A stretch of DNA of 64,000 bases from Ligula intestinalis (GCA_036362985.1 JAYGXS010000007.1:12624087-12688086), one strand, 5' to 3'; positions 34,270 through 45,814 are shown, numbered from the stretch's first letter. Notes: a model not told the origin generated them from the sequence alone. Translations and numbers: made by a program.

Positions 34270-35395
34270 ATATTGTGTTAATTTTTTAGAACAGTCGCAA
34301 TTTCGTTTATGCATAGAATGAAGAGTAAAAGACCCAAGACATTGCCTTGAAAAACGCCACTCATGATCAGCTGAGAAGTGGAGTAACTATTATCTTCTAG
34401 GACCTTCTGGCTGGGGTTATATAAGTAGGAACCGATGAAGTCGAGGAGAGGGGCACGGATGCCAGTGGCTTCGATTTTACCAGAAGCCGTCTGTGCGGTA
34501 CCTTGTCAAAGGTTTTGCTCAGGTCAAAGTAGATTACAACCACGAATTGCCACTCGTTATGGAGGGCAGTGACGTGGTTAAGAAAAGCTAAATGACACGT
34601 CTTGCATGATCTTCCTGTCAGAAAACCATGCTGCGAGTCGCTTAAAGGCTTATTGTTTAGGCAAAATACGAGAATTTGATTAAAAATTATCTTCTCCAGA
34701 AGTTAAGCTTGGGCCGGGGTTTTATGAACACCGCGGTAGTTATTTATGTCTGAACGAGATCCTGATTTAAAGACCGGGAGAATAATGGATGCCTTCCAAG
34801 TGTCAGGAAAGTAACCATTTAAGCGATGGACTGAAAATATATGGCAAAGTAATTTTGGAAAGGTCGACACTCTTTTGATAACTGAATTGGGGATAACATC
34901 AGTTTCCGAAGAGTGCGAGTTTTTTAGACAAATTATCTGCTAACGAATTAATTCTGTGGAAAAATAAATGTTCCCACGAGTATTGTCTGAACATGGTTGA
35001 AGCGACGGGACCGGTTTGGATTCTGTCGTAAAATGCTTTGCAAAAAAAGCATTAAATAATTCAACCTTATCAGACTCATCTGTTGCAACTGTTTTATTTT
35101 CATTGAGCAATGGGGCATTTCAAATTCTCGTTTTGCGGAGGACCTACGACGAAACAGTTGTGCAACCGATTTTGCAGAGTTGACTCGCGCGAGAATTCCT
35201 TTGCTGGTCATGTGCAAGACGAATCTTTGACGCTAATTCGAAGATCTCTGCGATCCTTAGATGCACAGACAGCGAACAAATAGATCGATTTTTCAGCTGC
35301 CTCCTCAATTTCTTTAGTCTGGGCAAAAGAAAATGAGGGACGGTCAATTCTAGTGTGCAGGGTTCCGCAATTTTAGTGGGCACAAATTCCAGCAT
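34270..35395 (-). pseudogene. Element 3 RT N-terminal half and linker
   Basis: The linker frame 35144-35395 has FLLPRLKKLRRQLKNRSIC, SLSVHLRIAEIFELASKIRL. The next piece, 34948-35217, begins with RVNSAKSVAQLFRRRSSAKR. Across frames at 34500-34570 the RT block VVIYFDLSKTFDKVPRT is readable. Many shifts; inactive. Confidence 0.65.
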
Positions 35396-35599
35396 TTTAT
35401 TAGAAACGACCGACCTGAGTTCAGAAACATATAATAATAATAATATGCAGCGTCGTTAATGGAGTAGAGGCTCTCCCAATCTAATGAGTCAAGAAAATTG
35501 TTGATTGAGCTAATATCTTCGAGGTCATACGCATGATGGGTACAACTAGCACTAGCCTTTTCCGTAAAAGGAAGCGAAAGGCAACCGTAAATTAATGTG

Positions 35600-36264
35600 T
35601 GATCACTTTGGAAGATGTCCTGTTTAAAATCAATGGAGAGAGGGGCAATACCATTTGTGAAAATCAGATCTAGGATATGATTCTGTCTTGGTGGGGAAAT
35701 AACCAGTTGAGATCAGTTAGAAAAATTAATGGTATCTAGGAAAGGCTGAAATCTAGATGGACAATATTTTGAAAGCCAGTCGATTTCAGGAAATTTAAAA
35801 TCTCCAGCAATAATTTTAACTTCAAAAGTGGATTCTGAAATAAACTTGAATATCTCACACAAATTTGCATCTTCTTCAGATGAAGAGTTAGAATGATTAT
35901 ATACACATCCTATAATCGCTTTTTGCCGGGGCGACAGGATAATAGAAGCGAAACAGTAATTTCCAGAGAAGGACGTGCTATTTAGATAAAACGGAAAGTG
36001 CCTCAATTACGTTCTAATATGGAGAAGACAACCACCACCACGCTTATTAATGCGATCGTGACGATAGAAATCATACTCGTATATGATTAGAGAGCAGGCA
36101 GAAATGATTGAATGGGTCCAAGATTCTGTTATGCATATAACATGGGGCATCGTCTCAAAAGCAATAGCTCGCATTTGAGCCATTTTATTTATAACAGACC
36201 TGGCATTAAGCAATATGACATCTTGTGTGCTTTGAGTGGCAGGACTATGGCTATCGCTTTTCAT
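35600..36264 (-). pseudogene. Element 3 APE endonuclease
   Basis: Frames 36007-36264 and 35713-36006: ILLNARSVINKMAQM, CITESWTHS, KRGGGCLLHI, IIGCVYNHS, IAGDFKFPEIDW. The G-D-F-N motif has Lys in place of Asn. After a further shift an S-D-H motif is readable at about 35600. The domain order matches element 4. Confidence 0.75.
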
Positions 36265-37404
36265 AAAAAATAATTTGAAGGTGGGTAGGCAAACTGTAGG
36301 CCGTTATTATTTGTGGAATAAGTACTGACGGGTATGGAGCTGTTCAATAACTCATTAAACGGGGGAATAATATGACTCCCACGGTCAAAAGAGGAGCTAG
36401 GTTGTGGTGGGGAAGCGCTCGGCCTAAACGCTTTCGGCGTAGTTGGCGACATTCTTGATGAGCTTGTTGCCAAGTTAGAGGCAGTGGAATTTATCGATCG
36501 TTGGACAGAGAATGTATTTAGACTAGTCTTAGTCGTAGGAGATGATGGGGTGGCGGGGCTTGACGGTCCCGACATCAAGAGTGATGGGCTAACTGGTGCA
36601 CTGATGTTTATGGGCCTATGACTAGACATTCGAGAGGTAGGGATAGCAGGTGTACTGATGGTTACGGGATTATGAATAGACATCTGGGAGGCAGGAATAA
36701 CGGGTGCACTGACGTTGGTGGGTGTATGGCCAAGTATGCGGCGGGGAGGATTAGCGAGTGCATTTACCCTATCGGGACTACGAATAGATTTAGGAAATGT
36801 AGGCTGCGAAGACATTGGTCTATTGGACTGGAGAGCCGCATTTCTTTGCCCCATTGGTGTAAGATCTCGACGGAGGAAACGTTTAGTCATTTCTTAATAT
36901 CGGGAAATGCGACCTCGTTGAACAACGATTGAGTCCACCTCGATCGGTGAAAACAATTTAAATAGGATGTGCGGGTTTTTGCTACGTGATTGGCGGCGTT
37001 TGGCTTCTGCAATTTTGTAGTTGAAACCACCCGACCATAGAAAATCTGTTGCAATATCCAAAGGGCGACTTACTACGGCGGCATTTTTTTAGTAAAAAGT
37101 TAAAGCTTCGCTTTTGTCTATCAAAAGCTTTCGTGGTTATAAGATGGACGAGGGAGTCTAACTGTTTACAATCTTTCGAGGGCACATCTGATAACTTAGC
37201 ATTAAACAGATTGCCTAGTATTGACAAAACAGAACCAAACTTCATCAAGAGGTCATTACATTTCTGTAATGCAGATAAATCAATTTGCTTAGCCTTGACA
37301 ATTGGCTGCATGTCTATATCAAAGCTTTGACTAGTAGGCGTGGTCAGGCACCACTTGGGTCTGGGAGCAGATATCTTACGATGAGCTTTAATTTCCGTTC
37401 TCAT
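36261..37404 (-). pseudogene. Element 3 ORF1, Ser/Pro-rich with internal repeats
   Basis: The frame 36982-37404 is helical and lysine-rich (LQKCNDLLMKFGSVLSILGN). The frame 36261-36890 is a 209-codon low-complexity protein. Its core is a short repeated phrase of about 19 residues: P-I/V-T/N-I-S-A/T-P-V/A-I-P-A/T-S-x-M-S, seen at least three times. The matching DNA repeat of about 57 bp is visible at 36560-36760. It is presumably the ORF1 protein that binds element RNA. No recognised domain. Confidence 0.5.
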
Positions 37405-38264
37405 AATTTTGATGGAAATCTGCTTTAAATGTGAAACGATTTAGAAAAATTAAGCCTATATGATTTTACCGCAGCTGGTTGTTAAAATCCCTTAAAATAT
37501 TTTAACAACATTTATTAGATATTACGTTCAGAAAAAAACAGTTAATATGAATTTCAGATTATGATTTACGACAAATAATCAGAGTTAACTTAACAAATAC
37601 TGTAGCCTTTGAAGGTATCGAGAATATTCGTATCTTGACGATTTTTGTTACTAGGCCGTTAATTTGTTGGTTTGAAGAGGTTGCGTTCAGTGTAAAGAGG
37701 TTGCGTCTCTTGGAAAACAAAATGGTTCGGCGTTCCTGTTGATGATCTGCGCAGTTTCTTGTGTTTCGCCATCTTGTTGGTGGACTCTGCAGCCTGCTTG
37801 ATCGCATCTCAGATATTTGGGTGATGCTTTCGTGGCATATACTATTCTCTCTTCCGTTCGACGCCGTTGTCCTTGCTGACCCTATGATCCGCGACTAGCA
37901 CATACTGTCCAACCCACATTGGGCTATATTATATTTTTTCATGACAAGGAACGTTCCAAATCCTCATACGTTATCATCATCGTCACCGTCTTATCTCACG
38001 TAATCATTTCAATCCTTCTACTTACCACAAACAGAAGCAGTTTTTCCCCGTGGGTTAAGAAATCAGAAGTTCGCTAAACTCTGCCTCTAAATTGTCTAAG
38101 AGGAGTTTTTTCACTGCTTGTTTTCTCAGTTCGCCATATCTGTACATATTGTTGACTGCAGCTTTAAATGACCGCTAGTTTTGAATCGGGTGTGGCGTAA
38201 CATTTAAAAAATGCTACGCAGTTATTTTGTTCATACAGTGGCTCAAACTAAGCTGTGATTGCCA

Positions 38265-38335
38265 ACTTTATATTTATTTTACCCGAGCACTAAGTTTGTA
38301 ATGACGGGAGGGATTCCTGGGCTTTAAGTTTCTAA
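38265..38335 (+). repeat. Degenerate GC-hairpin retroelement tail
   Basis: TATATTTATTTTACCCGAGC, ACTAAGTTTGTAATGACGGG and GGGCTTTAAG align with the tails at 23480-23545 and 32625-32690, with the hairpin partly lost. Confidence 0.45.
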
Positions 38336-38339
38336 TAAT

Positions 38340-39530
38340 TATCAAGACAGCTTCCCATTCATATACTTGTTCGCATTTCTTTATAAACTACTGGAATATC
38401 AACACCGGCTCGCACAGTACTCGGTCAGATATCCAAGGCTTTTTATGAGGCTGCCGAACAAATTACCCCATTCATGTTTCTTGCCTAATTCGTCGTAAAT
38501 GGGAAGTAAAAGGGCAAGTTAATCAGATGCCGTTTGCCGGCGAAAAAATCGCAACAAGAAGGAAATTAAGAGTGCATGTAATTGATATGCCGAACTGAAA
38601 ATTTTGATGAGATGGGTCAAAAACCGAAAAGAAAACCTGCATGCCAAAAAAACAATTAAACTATCTCCTTTTTGTTAAAACTGCAACTACCAGCGCTGTG
38701 TGGTTGAATTTTATACCGATTGCGTGACGCGATAGGTTTCAATCTGAGCAATTCTGTCTTTTCTGAGGTAAGTGAGAAGTAGACAAAATCTTAAAGTGCC
38801 AATATTTCCGAAATTAAGCCTTGAAACGAGTAAGGGAAAGGAACAATATATAATTCCTGAGTGAATGCCGACTGAAAGAAGCTTATCGCAGTGTGTTAAG
38901 AAAATAATAAAGACTCTAGCAGCTGCGATATTCAGGGCCAGTTATTCATGGAAAGAGATGAAGGGAGACGCCAGATGGAGGAACAATTTATTCTGTACAG
39001 AAGAGGTGAAGAAGAATGAACAACCAAAGCTCAGAAGGCCGCGTCTGAAGTCCGTGGGCTGGGAAGACGCCACACGAGGTCTCGTGTAAGTCCACCACAG
39101 GAAAATGATTGACCAGGCTGGTCCATGCTGATGCATGTTCACTGCCTGGCAGCTGCAAAGAGTTGATATTTAACGTGGTTTGCGACGCCGGTGATTCACT
39201 CTCATACAGCTGAGTGGGACTGCCATCACCTCATCTCATGTGGTACGTGACGCGGGATCAGCAAAGCATTGCAAATCCATTAAAAGCTAGATACGACTGA
39301 TGTTATCTATTTCTACTTTGTCTCTGATGGGGCGTTGTTATACTTATACTTATTCTTTGAAATTAGTTATTGATGTGCTTTTTTTAACCGTCCACGTGTA
39401 ATACAAAAATGCATTTATTAGCTGCCAAATATTGCGCACACCACATGACTATTGAATTTTTATGGCACCTTTATTATTTTCATTTTTTGTTGCACAGATT
39501 CTGAAATCTACAATGCCGTGGAGATCCAAC
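38340..39530. other. Stretch without recognised gene
   Basis: AT-rich, with short frames only. A 74-codon frame at 38865-39089 has SYSWKEMKGDARW, but I cannot assign it and no splice context supports it. Confidence 0.5.
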
Positions 39531-40130
39531 GTCGAACATTAACTCTATTAACTTAGCTTGTTAGCCAAACAAACGTATTTTCTTAAAAATTATGATTGTT
39601 GTTGACAAACACCCAGAATGGATTAAAACATTTAAGTCAAAATATCCTTTAAGATCAATCAATCACCGGCCAAACTACTGCATAATCAAGGATGCTTTAA
39701 TCGTGGACCATGAATCATGAATCCTCTACAGCTGAACTCAAGCGAAATTAAATATCAAGCGATTATAGCCCACTTGTGCGCAATAGCGTGAGTTTTGCGA
39801 TTTTTATATGAAGTTGCTTCCTTACTTAACAGTCGCTACTTAAAGTGGGTATCGATGTCATACTCGGATTATTACGCAGCCATTTGTTTTATAAATTATA
39901 ACTGGAGATCCAAAAGGTGTGCACTTCCTCACCTTAATGTCCGTTCCAATTTCATACAATCGATCAAAGAAATTAAGCAGTTTACCTAGGGCAGTGGAGT
40001 TATTTGGACCGTACCAGATCCTTCGAATATAGTTGTTTGTTTAATTTTATCCTCCACATTCTCTTCTTTATGTCTGACTCGCCGTGTTTTCTCAGTTGCT
40101 GTAGGTTGTGTGTATGAGAACTTTAAACCA
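39531..40130 (+). repeat. 600-bp repeat A, left copy
   Basis: It starts GTCGAACATTAACTC and ends TTTAAACCA, and is nearly identical to 48804-49407 in the same orientation. Flanking sequences differ completely, so the unit has sharp ends. No TG...CA ends, inverted termini or clear target duplication are visible. A 64-codon frame is shared (39795-39989) but shows no protein features. Confidence 0.8.
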
Positions 40131-40134
40131 CCCT

Positions 40135-40335
40135 ACTAACATTTCTCACCGGAATCAACCGTGGAATCCGTTGCGACATTTCGTGCATTTTTAGGCCGGA
40201 TTTATGCGCGATTTTGTCACCTATGTCACGCCGGAATCGGCTTCGACAAGTTGCGCCAGAATCCGCTTCGAAAAGTCGCGCCGGAATCCACTCCATCAAG
40301 TCGAGGCGGAATCTGTGGCTAAAAGTCGAGACTGA
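40135..40335 (+). repeat. Tandem repeat, about 26-nt unit
   Basis: Variants of (G)CGCCGGAATCCGCTTCGAC and AAGT occur about every 26-28 nt between 40225 and 40335. Looser copies (CCGGAATCAACCG, GTGGAATCCGTTGCG) start at 40147. About five or six units are recognisable. Confidence 0.6.
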
Positions 40336-40795
40336 GGATGACCAAATTTCGGTACTTTTTAGCTGAATGCGAGCAAACCCCCGATACTGATATGAATGCA
40401 AAGCTGGTTGATATATTTTTAGAAATTTTTATAAGAAAAATAGCATTACAGAAATCTTTCAAAAATCTTGTGGTGGTGTATCCATTTCTTATACTTCTCG
40501 GGTGTATGGTATATATGAGAAAATGAAGTGACATAAGTAATATCTCGAACCCTGGTCATCATCATTTGGTGAATTATCTTTTGCTCGCCTTTTTCTGCAC
40601 GCATCCAACAACCGCTTAAAGCGCCTGCAAAATGCCTCCCCCAATTGGGAAACATTCACTGGCTCCCCCTTCCAAAGGGCGTAGGCCTCTGATGCGCAAG
40701 TGGTCAGAAGTATTATAATGAAACATACCACGTATCGCGTCGTACAGGATAGTCGCCCGTTACGATTGTTTGGCTGATTTCCCAGAGAAATTAAC

Positions 40796-41393
40796 TCAAC
40801 GCGCTTTATCATCGTCGAGTATGGAGTGGAAGAGCCTCTGTAGGAAATCTTCTATTTTGCGCCCTCCCACGCTTGAGAGGAAGGCAAACTTACCGCGTTA
40901 TTTGATGAGGAGCAAACGTCTTATCAGTCTCCACCGATACAAAGGGTCCATCAGCCGCATGTTTACGTCCTCAAGCTGATGGAGGCTGGCAATGGGGGCA
41001 TTCAGGGGGTTGCGTAGGATAGCTCCACCTCTGTCAATAGGACCAACCTCCGCCCCACGCAGACGGCGGTGTAACCTCTGGTTACCTTTGATAAGCCAGA
41101 GCAGCTGGCGCTTTAAGAGGTTAATATCCCTCTGCATGGCACGTTGCCCCTCCGCCAGTGCGTATATAGTGGCTCGTAGGCCATGGTCGCTTTGAACTAC
41201 TGTGATAGCGAAAGACAATATAAATTACCTTGGTTGTGATAGGTGTACGTCGAGCGCACTGGCAATTTGTGAGTAAATTCGTTGTCGGAATCGAGGTGTG
41301 GTTCGTCCTAAGTAGTATGTAAAATAATATCCGAAAACCTACCTCCAAGGTCAATGGTGGGTCATCAAGGGACCATTCTCTTGTGCCTATCAT
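40796..41393 (-). CDS. Spliced gene fragment, possible DUF4806-like protein
   Basis: Three minus-strand exons chain in phase. The first is 41393-41343 (from an ATG, ending LDDPPLTLE). The second is 41307-41229 (DEPHLDSDNEF... to YTYHNQ). The third starts at 41199 (VVQSDHGLRATIYALAEGQ). The introns, 41342-41308 (35 nt, GTAGGT...TTAG) and 41228-41200 (29 nt, GTAATT...ACAG), each remove an in-frame stop or a shift. Exon 3 has a basic coiled segment (QRDINLLKRQLLWLIKGN), then PLNAPIASLHQLEDVN, MDPLYRWRLIRRLLLIK and a TAA at 40900-40898. Beyond the TAA the same frame continues with SSVGGRKIEDFLQRLFHSIL to a stop at 40796. The end resembles the C-terminal pattern of DUF4806 proteins, often found near transposons. 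I am sure of the tiny introns and not of the function. The 5' end may lie further right: the frame is open upstream to about 41430. Confidence 0.45.
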
Positions 41394-41943
41394 GAGTACT
41401 GTCGTCGTTGTTGCGTTCCATCTACAACCACACAGGAAAGCACTGCTAAGTTGCTTGATGATTTATTGGGTTGGGTTTTTCACCACTAACAATACCAATA
41501 TGTGGTTGTAGGGTTTGGTTAGATATTTAACCAAACCGCCGACTACATTAACGATAAAAATTCATTTATGTGTCAATTATTTTAATCAGAACATAGAAGC
41601 CATCCGCGGGAACGCACACATATTTTGAAAAATAACTAGGGAATTTAGCGCACTTGATAGAACTAGAAATCTGAGCTTTGTAAACATCTAACCGATGCGA
41701 TTCCACAAAGTACGTTTAGTAATCTGTACGGTTTGTAAATTCGTTATAAACTACGTACACTAATCCTCTGTGGTCGCGTACGATATTTTTTACCAAAACT
41801 ATCTTCTCACCTACCGTAATGCATCCCTTCGCCATATATGTATCTACCCTATACCCTATCCGTTACCGTTCCCATTACCGATACCCCTCCTTGTATCAAC
41901 ACAATATGCCTTTATATATCCTCGTCTCCCCTTTTATTACGTT

Positions 41944-42627
41944 ATGAGTTCTAAGTCTAACTCGCTCGCATCAGCGTTGGGTGAGATCGATGGACCTCTC
42001 GGTAGTGTATTTGATGAGATGCTATTCGTCGAACCAAGGCTGGGAGTACCGATAACCTCTGGTCCCCACCGATTGGACGCATTCAACTCGGCCGTTACAA
42101 TGGTGGCAGACGGTGCCGGATCCCTCCCAAATCCGCCTGGTTACTCCCGCACAACCATGAGTTCTTACCCTTTTATTGTCGTCCTGACCCCCTTCTCGCC
42201 CCCATCCCATATCAGTCTGGCCAGGACATTCGTAAGTGGCTGGCCAAACTCTGATTTTTTATCAGACCTCCCTCCGTCGGACCATACCCGCTATCTGCTA
42301 TACTTTCTTTCCCCCGAGACATTAGACTCCGCTCTAGAAGCGGGTGTCACTATTGATACTCCATTTCCCCTTGCCCATGACCAATTATTTAGCTTATTTG
42401 GCAGACCTATTTCCGAATCCGCCGCCGGTGCCCAATTCTACCAACTCGAGCAGACCCCCCAACAGTTAGCTTTGGAGTTCGCGAAAGAACTTCGACGACT
42501 GGGCCACCTCGCTTACCCGATAGCACACCCTATATCACGGAATCAAATTGTGTTAGATCAGTTAATCGCTGGTCTGCAAGACCGGGTGGTCACTGAACAT
42601 TTGGTTATCAGTCGCCCCCCAACCTGA
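41944..42627 (+). pseudogene. Gypsy-2 gag
   Basis: An ATG at 41944 follows a TATA-like TTTATATATCC at 41911. The protein has SLASALGEIDGPLGSVF, LPPSDHTRYLLYFLSPETLD, QLALEFAKELRRLGHLAYP and LDQLIAGLQDRVVTEHL, which fits the capsid of Ty3/Gypsy elements (the last block is the major homology-like region). It stops before the nucleocapsid. A C-Q-Y-C...C-G-H-N motif at 42819-42870 in the next frame is the zinc-knuckle remnant. Confidence 0.7.
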
Positions 42628-42949
42628 CCGCAGCACTCCAGATCTGCAACTGGTTCACAGAGTTCCGCAGCCAATAAGACAAACGCAACGTGACCGTCGC
42701 AGCCCCTATCGAGCCCCGTCCCGGTTCAGTCTCGTCGACTCCCGAGGTATCATTTTCAAACCCAGGTCAAACGACTGTCAAGAGATCCCTACCCGTCTGG
42801 TTCCCAAATCACAACCCACAGTGTCAGTACTGTTCGGCCTTCCGTCCCCGGGCACAGCAATGCGGACACAACCCGCCCCGTAAGTCGCCTCCGTCTGATT
42901 CTTTTTTTGCGCATAACTTAGCCCACTTTCCCACTTTCTCCTGCCCGTT

Positions 42950-43566
42950 ACGTTAGCAGGCATAAACACCCAAGCCCTAGTGGATACCGGAGCTAACGTC
43001 TCTCTCGTCACGATGAAATGTTTACCTCAACACATGCCACAGTAAGTAAACCTATTATCCGAGCCACGAAGCCTACGCGCCGCTAACGGTACCGCCATCC
43101 CTATTTCCGGCACGATTACCCTAAACTTTACATTCGAGAATGCCCCCGTGACGCACACGTTCTTGATTGCTCCGGATAGTCCTTGGTCTCTTGTCCTTGG
43201 ATTTGATTTCCTTTCTGACCATGAGTGTGTCATCCACGTTCGTGAAAGACGCGTGATCCTTGGCCCCAAGGTTACTGAGAGCCCACGGCCGGTTCCAGTC
43301 TTCGATCTCAACCTGATGTATGATTCGGTCATGGTGGTCGTCGCCTTCGAACCCACTAACCTAGATGACGTCCTCCCTCCGTTAGCAACAGTAGGTTCTG
43401 TGGCTCATGCACAATTAAAGGACATACTTGGCTCAGTTCCCGGGCTCTTTACCTGGTCTCCCAAGACGTTCGGTCGGACCCGACTGGTGCAACACACTAT
43501 CGATACTGGAGACGCCAAACCAGTTTGGAAACCACCTAGACGCATACCTCACAAGCACCGGGCCTA
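42950..43566 (+). pseudogene. Gypsy-2 aspartic protease
   Basis: In one frame near 42960 the phrase GINTQALVDTGANVSLV carries an intact D-T-G active-site triad. After a stop and shift, the frame 43148-43567 gives THTFLIAPDSPWSLVLGFDF and LSDHECVIHV, the protease C-terminal half. VWKPPRRIPHKHRA then leads to the RT. Compare Gypsy-1, where D-T-G is D-K-G. Confidence 0.75.
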
Positions 43567-43567
43567 A

Positions 43568-44257
43568 GTGGAAAAAATCCTGGGTGAGCTCCTCAAAGCA
43601 CACGTTATCCAACCATCTTCTTCACCATGGGCGTCACCGATCGCACTGGTCTCTAAGAAAGATGGATCCCTTCGACTCTGCATCGACTACGGTCGCGTGA
43701 ACGCAGTCACTGTCCGCGATTCGTTCCCCCTTCCACGTCTTGACGACACGCTGGACACGTTAGGCGGGGCAGCATGGCTCTCTACTCTCCACCTCAAGTC
43801 AGGTTACTGGCAAGTCAAAGTTCACCCTGAAAATCAGCATAAGACGGCGTTCACGGTTCCCCAAGGCCTATACGAGTTTCAAACGCCTCCTTTTGGGCTT
43901 TGTAATGCCGCAGCAACATTTCAACGTCTCATGTTCCAAGTTTTATGTCACCTTATACCCGGTAAGTGCCTCGTGTATCTCGATGCCATCATCGTTTTCG
44001 GGAAAACCATTCCGCAACATAACGAAAACCTAAAGGAAGTCTTCGCAGCCCTTCAAAATGCCGGGCTGACCCTTAACCCCGCCAAGTGCATTTTCCTCCG
44101 ATCGGAAGTGCAGTTCTTGGGGCACAAGATTTCCCCCGGACGGTTAGCTGCACTCCCCGAAAAACTGCAACAGATTCGTACCTGGCCTACACCGACTAAT
44201 GCGTCAGAGTTACGTAGTTTCTTGGGGCTGGCGTTCTACTACAGGCGTTTTATGTAG
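43568..44257 (+). pseudogene. Gypsy-2 reverse transcriptase, Y-L-D-A
   Basis: A 229-codon uninterrupted frame: VIQPSSSPWASPIALVSKKD, LCIDYGRVNAVTVRDSFPLP, LSTLHLKSGYWQVKVHPE, FTVPQGLYEFQTPPFGLCNA, VYLDAIIVFGKT, GLTLNPAKCIFL, VQFLGHKISPGRLAA and LRSFLGLAFYYRRFM. The catalytic box is Y-L-D-A instead of Y-L-D-D, so an essential metal ligand is missing. The leading Asp block (LHLKSGYW for LDLKSGYW) is also changed. Otherwise it is a complete Ty3/Gypsy RT. Confidence 0.9.
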
Positions 44258-44328
44258 GGTTTCGCACACATGGCTAAGCCTCTCCATAGGATGACCGAAA
44301 AAGCCCGGACATTTATGCGGTCCACTTA

Positions 44329-44949
44329 GTGTCAAGCGGTTTTACCAATCTCAGAAACACCCTGTATTCTACACCACTCCTCGCACTCCCCAACCTCGAG
44401 CCAGGGGCACCTCTTTTTATACTAGACACCGACGCTAGTGGTTTCGCGATGGGTGCCGTTCTCTCTCAAGAAGGTAGCTACAAGGTCGAACACCCGGTCT
44501 GTTTCGCAAGCAAAACTCTCTCGCAAACCCAGCGAAATTATATTGTGTTCCGTCGGGAGATGCTAGCGATTGTCACATGCATAAGACAATTTAAGCACTT
44601 TCTGATAGGGCAACACTTTGTCCTTCGTACAGACCACCATGCCCTAGAATGGCTTGCGTCCATCAAAGACCCCGAGAATCAAATCGCACGATGGCAGGAA
44701 TTCCTGCAGGATTTCTACTTCAAATTCCAGTTCCGCCCGGGACGTAACCATGGTAATGCCGATGCCTTCTCTCGCATGCTTACTAGCCCACCGACCGATA
44801 AGTCAACCCCCGACCCGAGTGTAAATGCTGTTTACATGTCCGAGCCTACCCGTCATACGTGGGCGACATCTCAAGGTAGCGACCCAGATACCGCAGTTGT
44901 GTACCGTCATACATCGCAAGGGCTAAAAAACCAGCCGAGCGCGACATGA
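44329..44949 (+). pseudogene. Gypsy-2 RNase H
   Basis: The frame contains FILDTDASGFAMGAVLSQ, VCFASKTLSQTQRNYIVFRR, EMLAIVTCIRQFKHFLIGQH, VLRTDHHALEWLASIKDPE, RWQEFLQDFYFKFQF and RPGRNHGNADAFSRM. The Asp, Glu, Asp catalytic residues are conserved. A stop and a short shift separate it from the RT. Confidence 0.9.
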
Positions 44950-45795
44950 GAGGATGTAGAGAGAATGCCCGCCTCCTACTGAACCAGTGGCCTAATCTTA
45001 AAATCGAAAACAATGTCTTATTCTGGCGTGATCCCCACAACCAACATCTACGCCCTGTAGTGCCAGGGTGTCTCATTGAAGCCGTGCTAGGCGCCCTTCA
45101 TTCCGAGTTAGGTCACTGTGGCCAGCATTAGACTGAATCGGCAATCCGCGCGCGCTTCTGGTGGCCTAAATTACGTAATGCAATCCATCACTTCTGCCAA
45201 TCCTGCCCGACATGTGCGTCCTTTAAGCCACCCACCAAATCACCCCGAACGCCGATGAAATCTATGATTACCGGTTTCCCTGGGGAACGTGTTGGCTTGG
45301 ATATTATCGGTCCCTTACCAATATCGTACCGCGGTTAAGAATTCATATAAGTAATGATTGATCATTTCATAAAGTGAGTTGAGGCTGTCCCCATCCTACG
45401 TCAAAACGCGGAAACAGTTGCAAGCACCATCACTCGTGAATGGGTCAGTCGTTGGGGTTTGCCACTATCCTCTCACTCCAACTGCGGTTCCAATATCGCG
45501 TCCCAACTTTTCCATGAGATATGCAAAGTCCTCGCGGTCAACAAGACCCATACGACCCCATACCATCCTGAGGGCAACGGGTTGGTCGAAAGGACGAATC
45601 GTACCCTCCTTAATTTGTCTGTTCGCCTTTGCCCGGGACGGCCATTAAGAAGACTGGGATCCACACCTACCCCTCTGCCTCCTAGCTTACTGGGGTACGG
45701 TCCACTCATCTACCAGGTTCACACCCCACTACTTGTGGACTGCACCCGATCTACGTATTCCGACCGACTTATGCAATCCTTTTTCGGCACCTAGT
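44946..45795 (+). pseudogene. Gypsy-2 integrase, broken
   Basis: The zinc-finger region is ALHSELGHCGQH, stop, ARFWWPKLRNAIHHFCQSC and PTCASFKPP, so the HHCC motif is readable across a stop. The core has ERVGLDIIGPL (Asp), SHSNCGSNIAS (the second Asp is Asn) and YHPEGNGLVERTNRTLLNLS (Glu). The frame ends where the non-LTR insertion starts at about 45800. Confidence 0.8.
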
Positions 45796-45814
45796 AGGAC
45801 TTCTTCCCATACTT

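Larger units (their letters stand above)
32625..37830 (-). mobile_element. Non-LTR retrotransposon element 3, nearly full length
   Basis: Minus strand: 5' region (37559-37830), ORF1 (36261-37404), APE endonuclease (about 35600-36264), linker and RT (33839-35395), C-terminal domain (33384-33578) and 3' untranslated region ending in the GC-hairpin tail (32625-32700). The total of about 5.2 kb is what a complete element of this class would occupy. Every ORF2 domain is frameshifted. Confidence 0.7.

Noticed and set aside
39795..39989. 64-codon frame conserved in both copies of repeat A
   Set aside because: Conservation follows from the near-identity of the whole repeat; no protein signature.
40489..40812. 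Minus-strand frame with a signal-peptide-like stretch (VVCFIIILLTTCASEA)
   Set aside because: It overlaps the last codons of the spliced gene in another frame and has no supporting splice sites or second copy.
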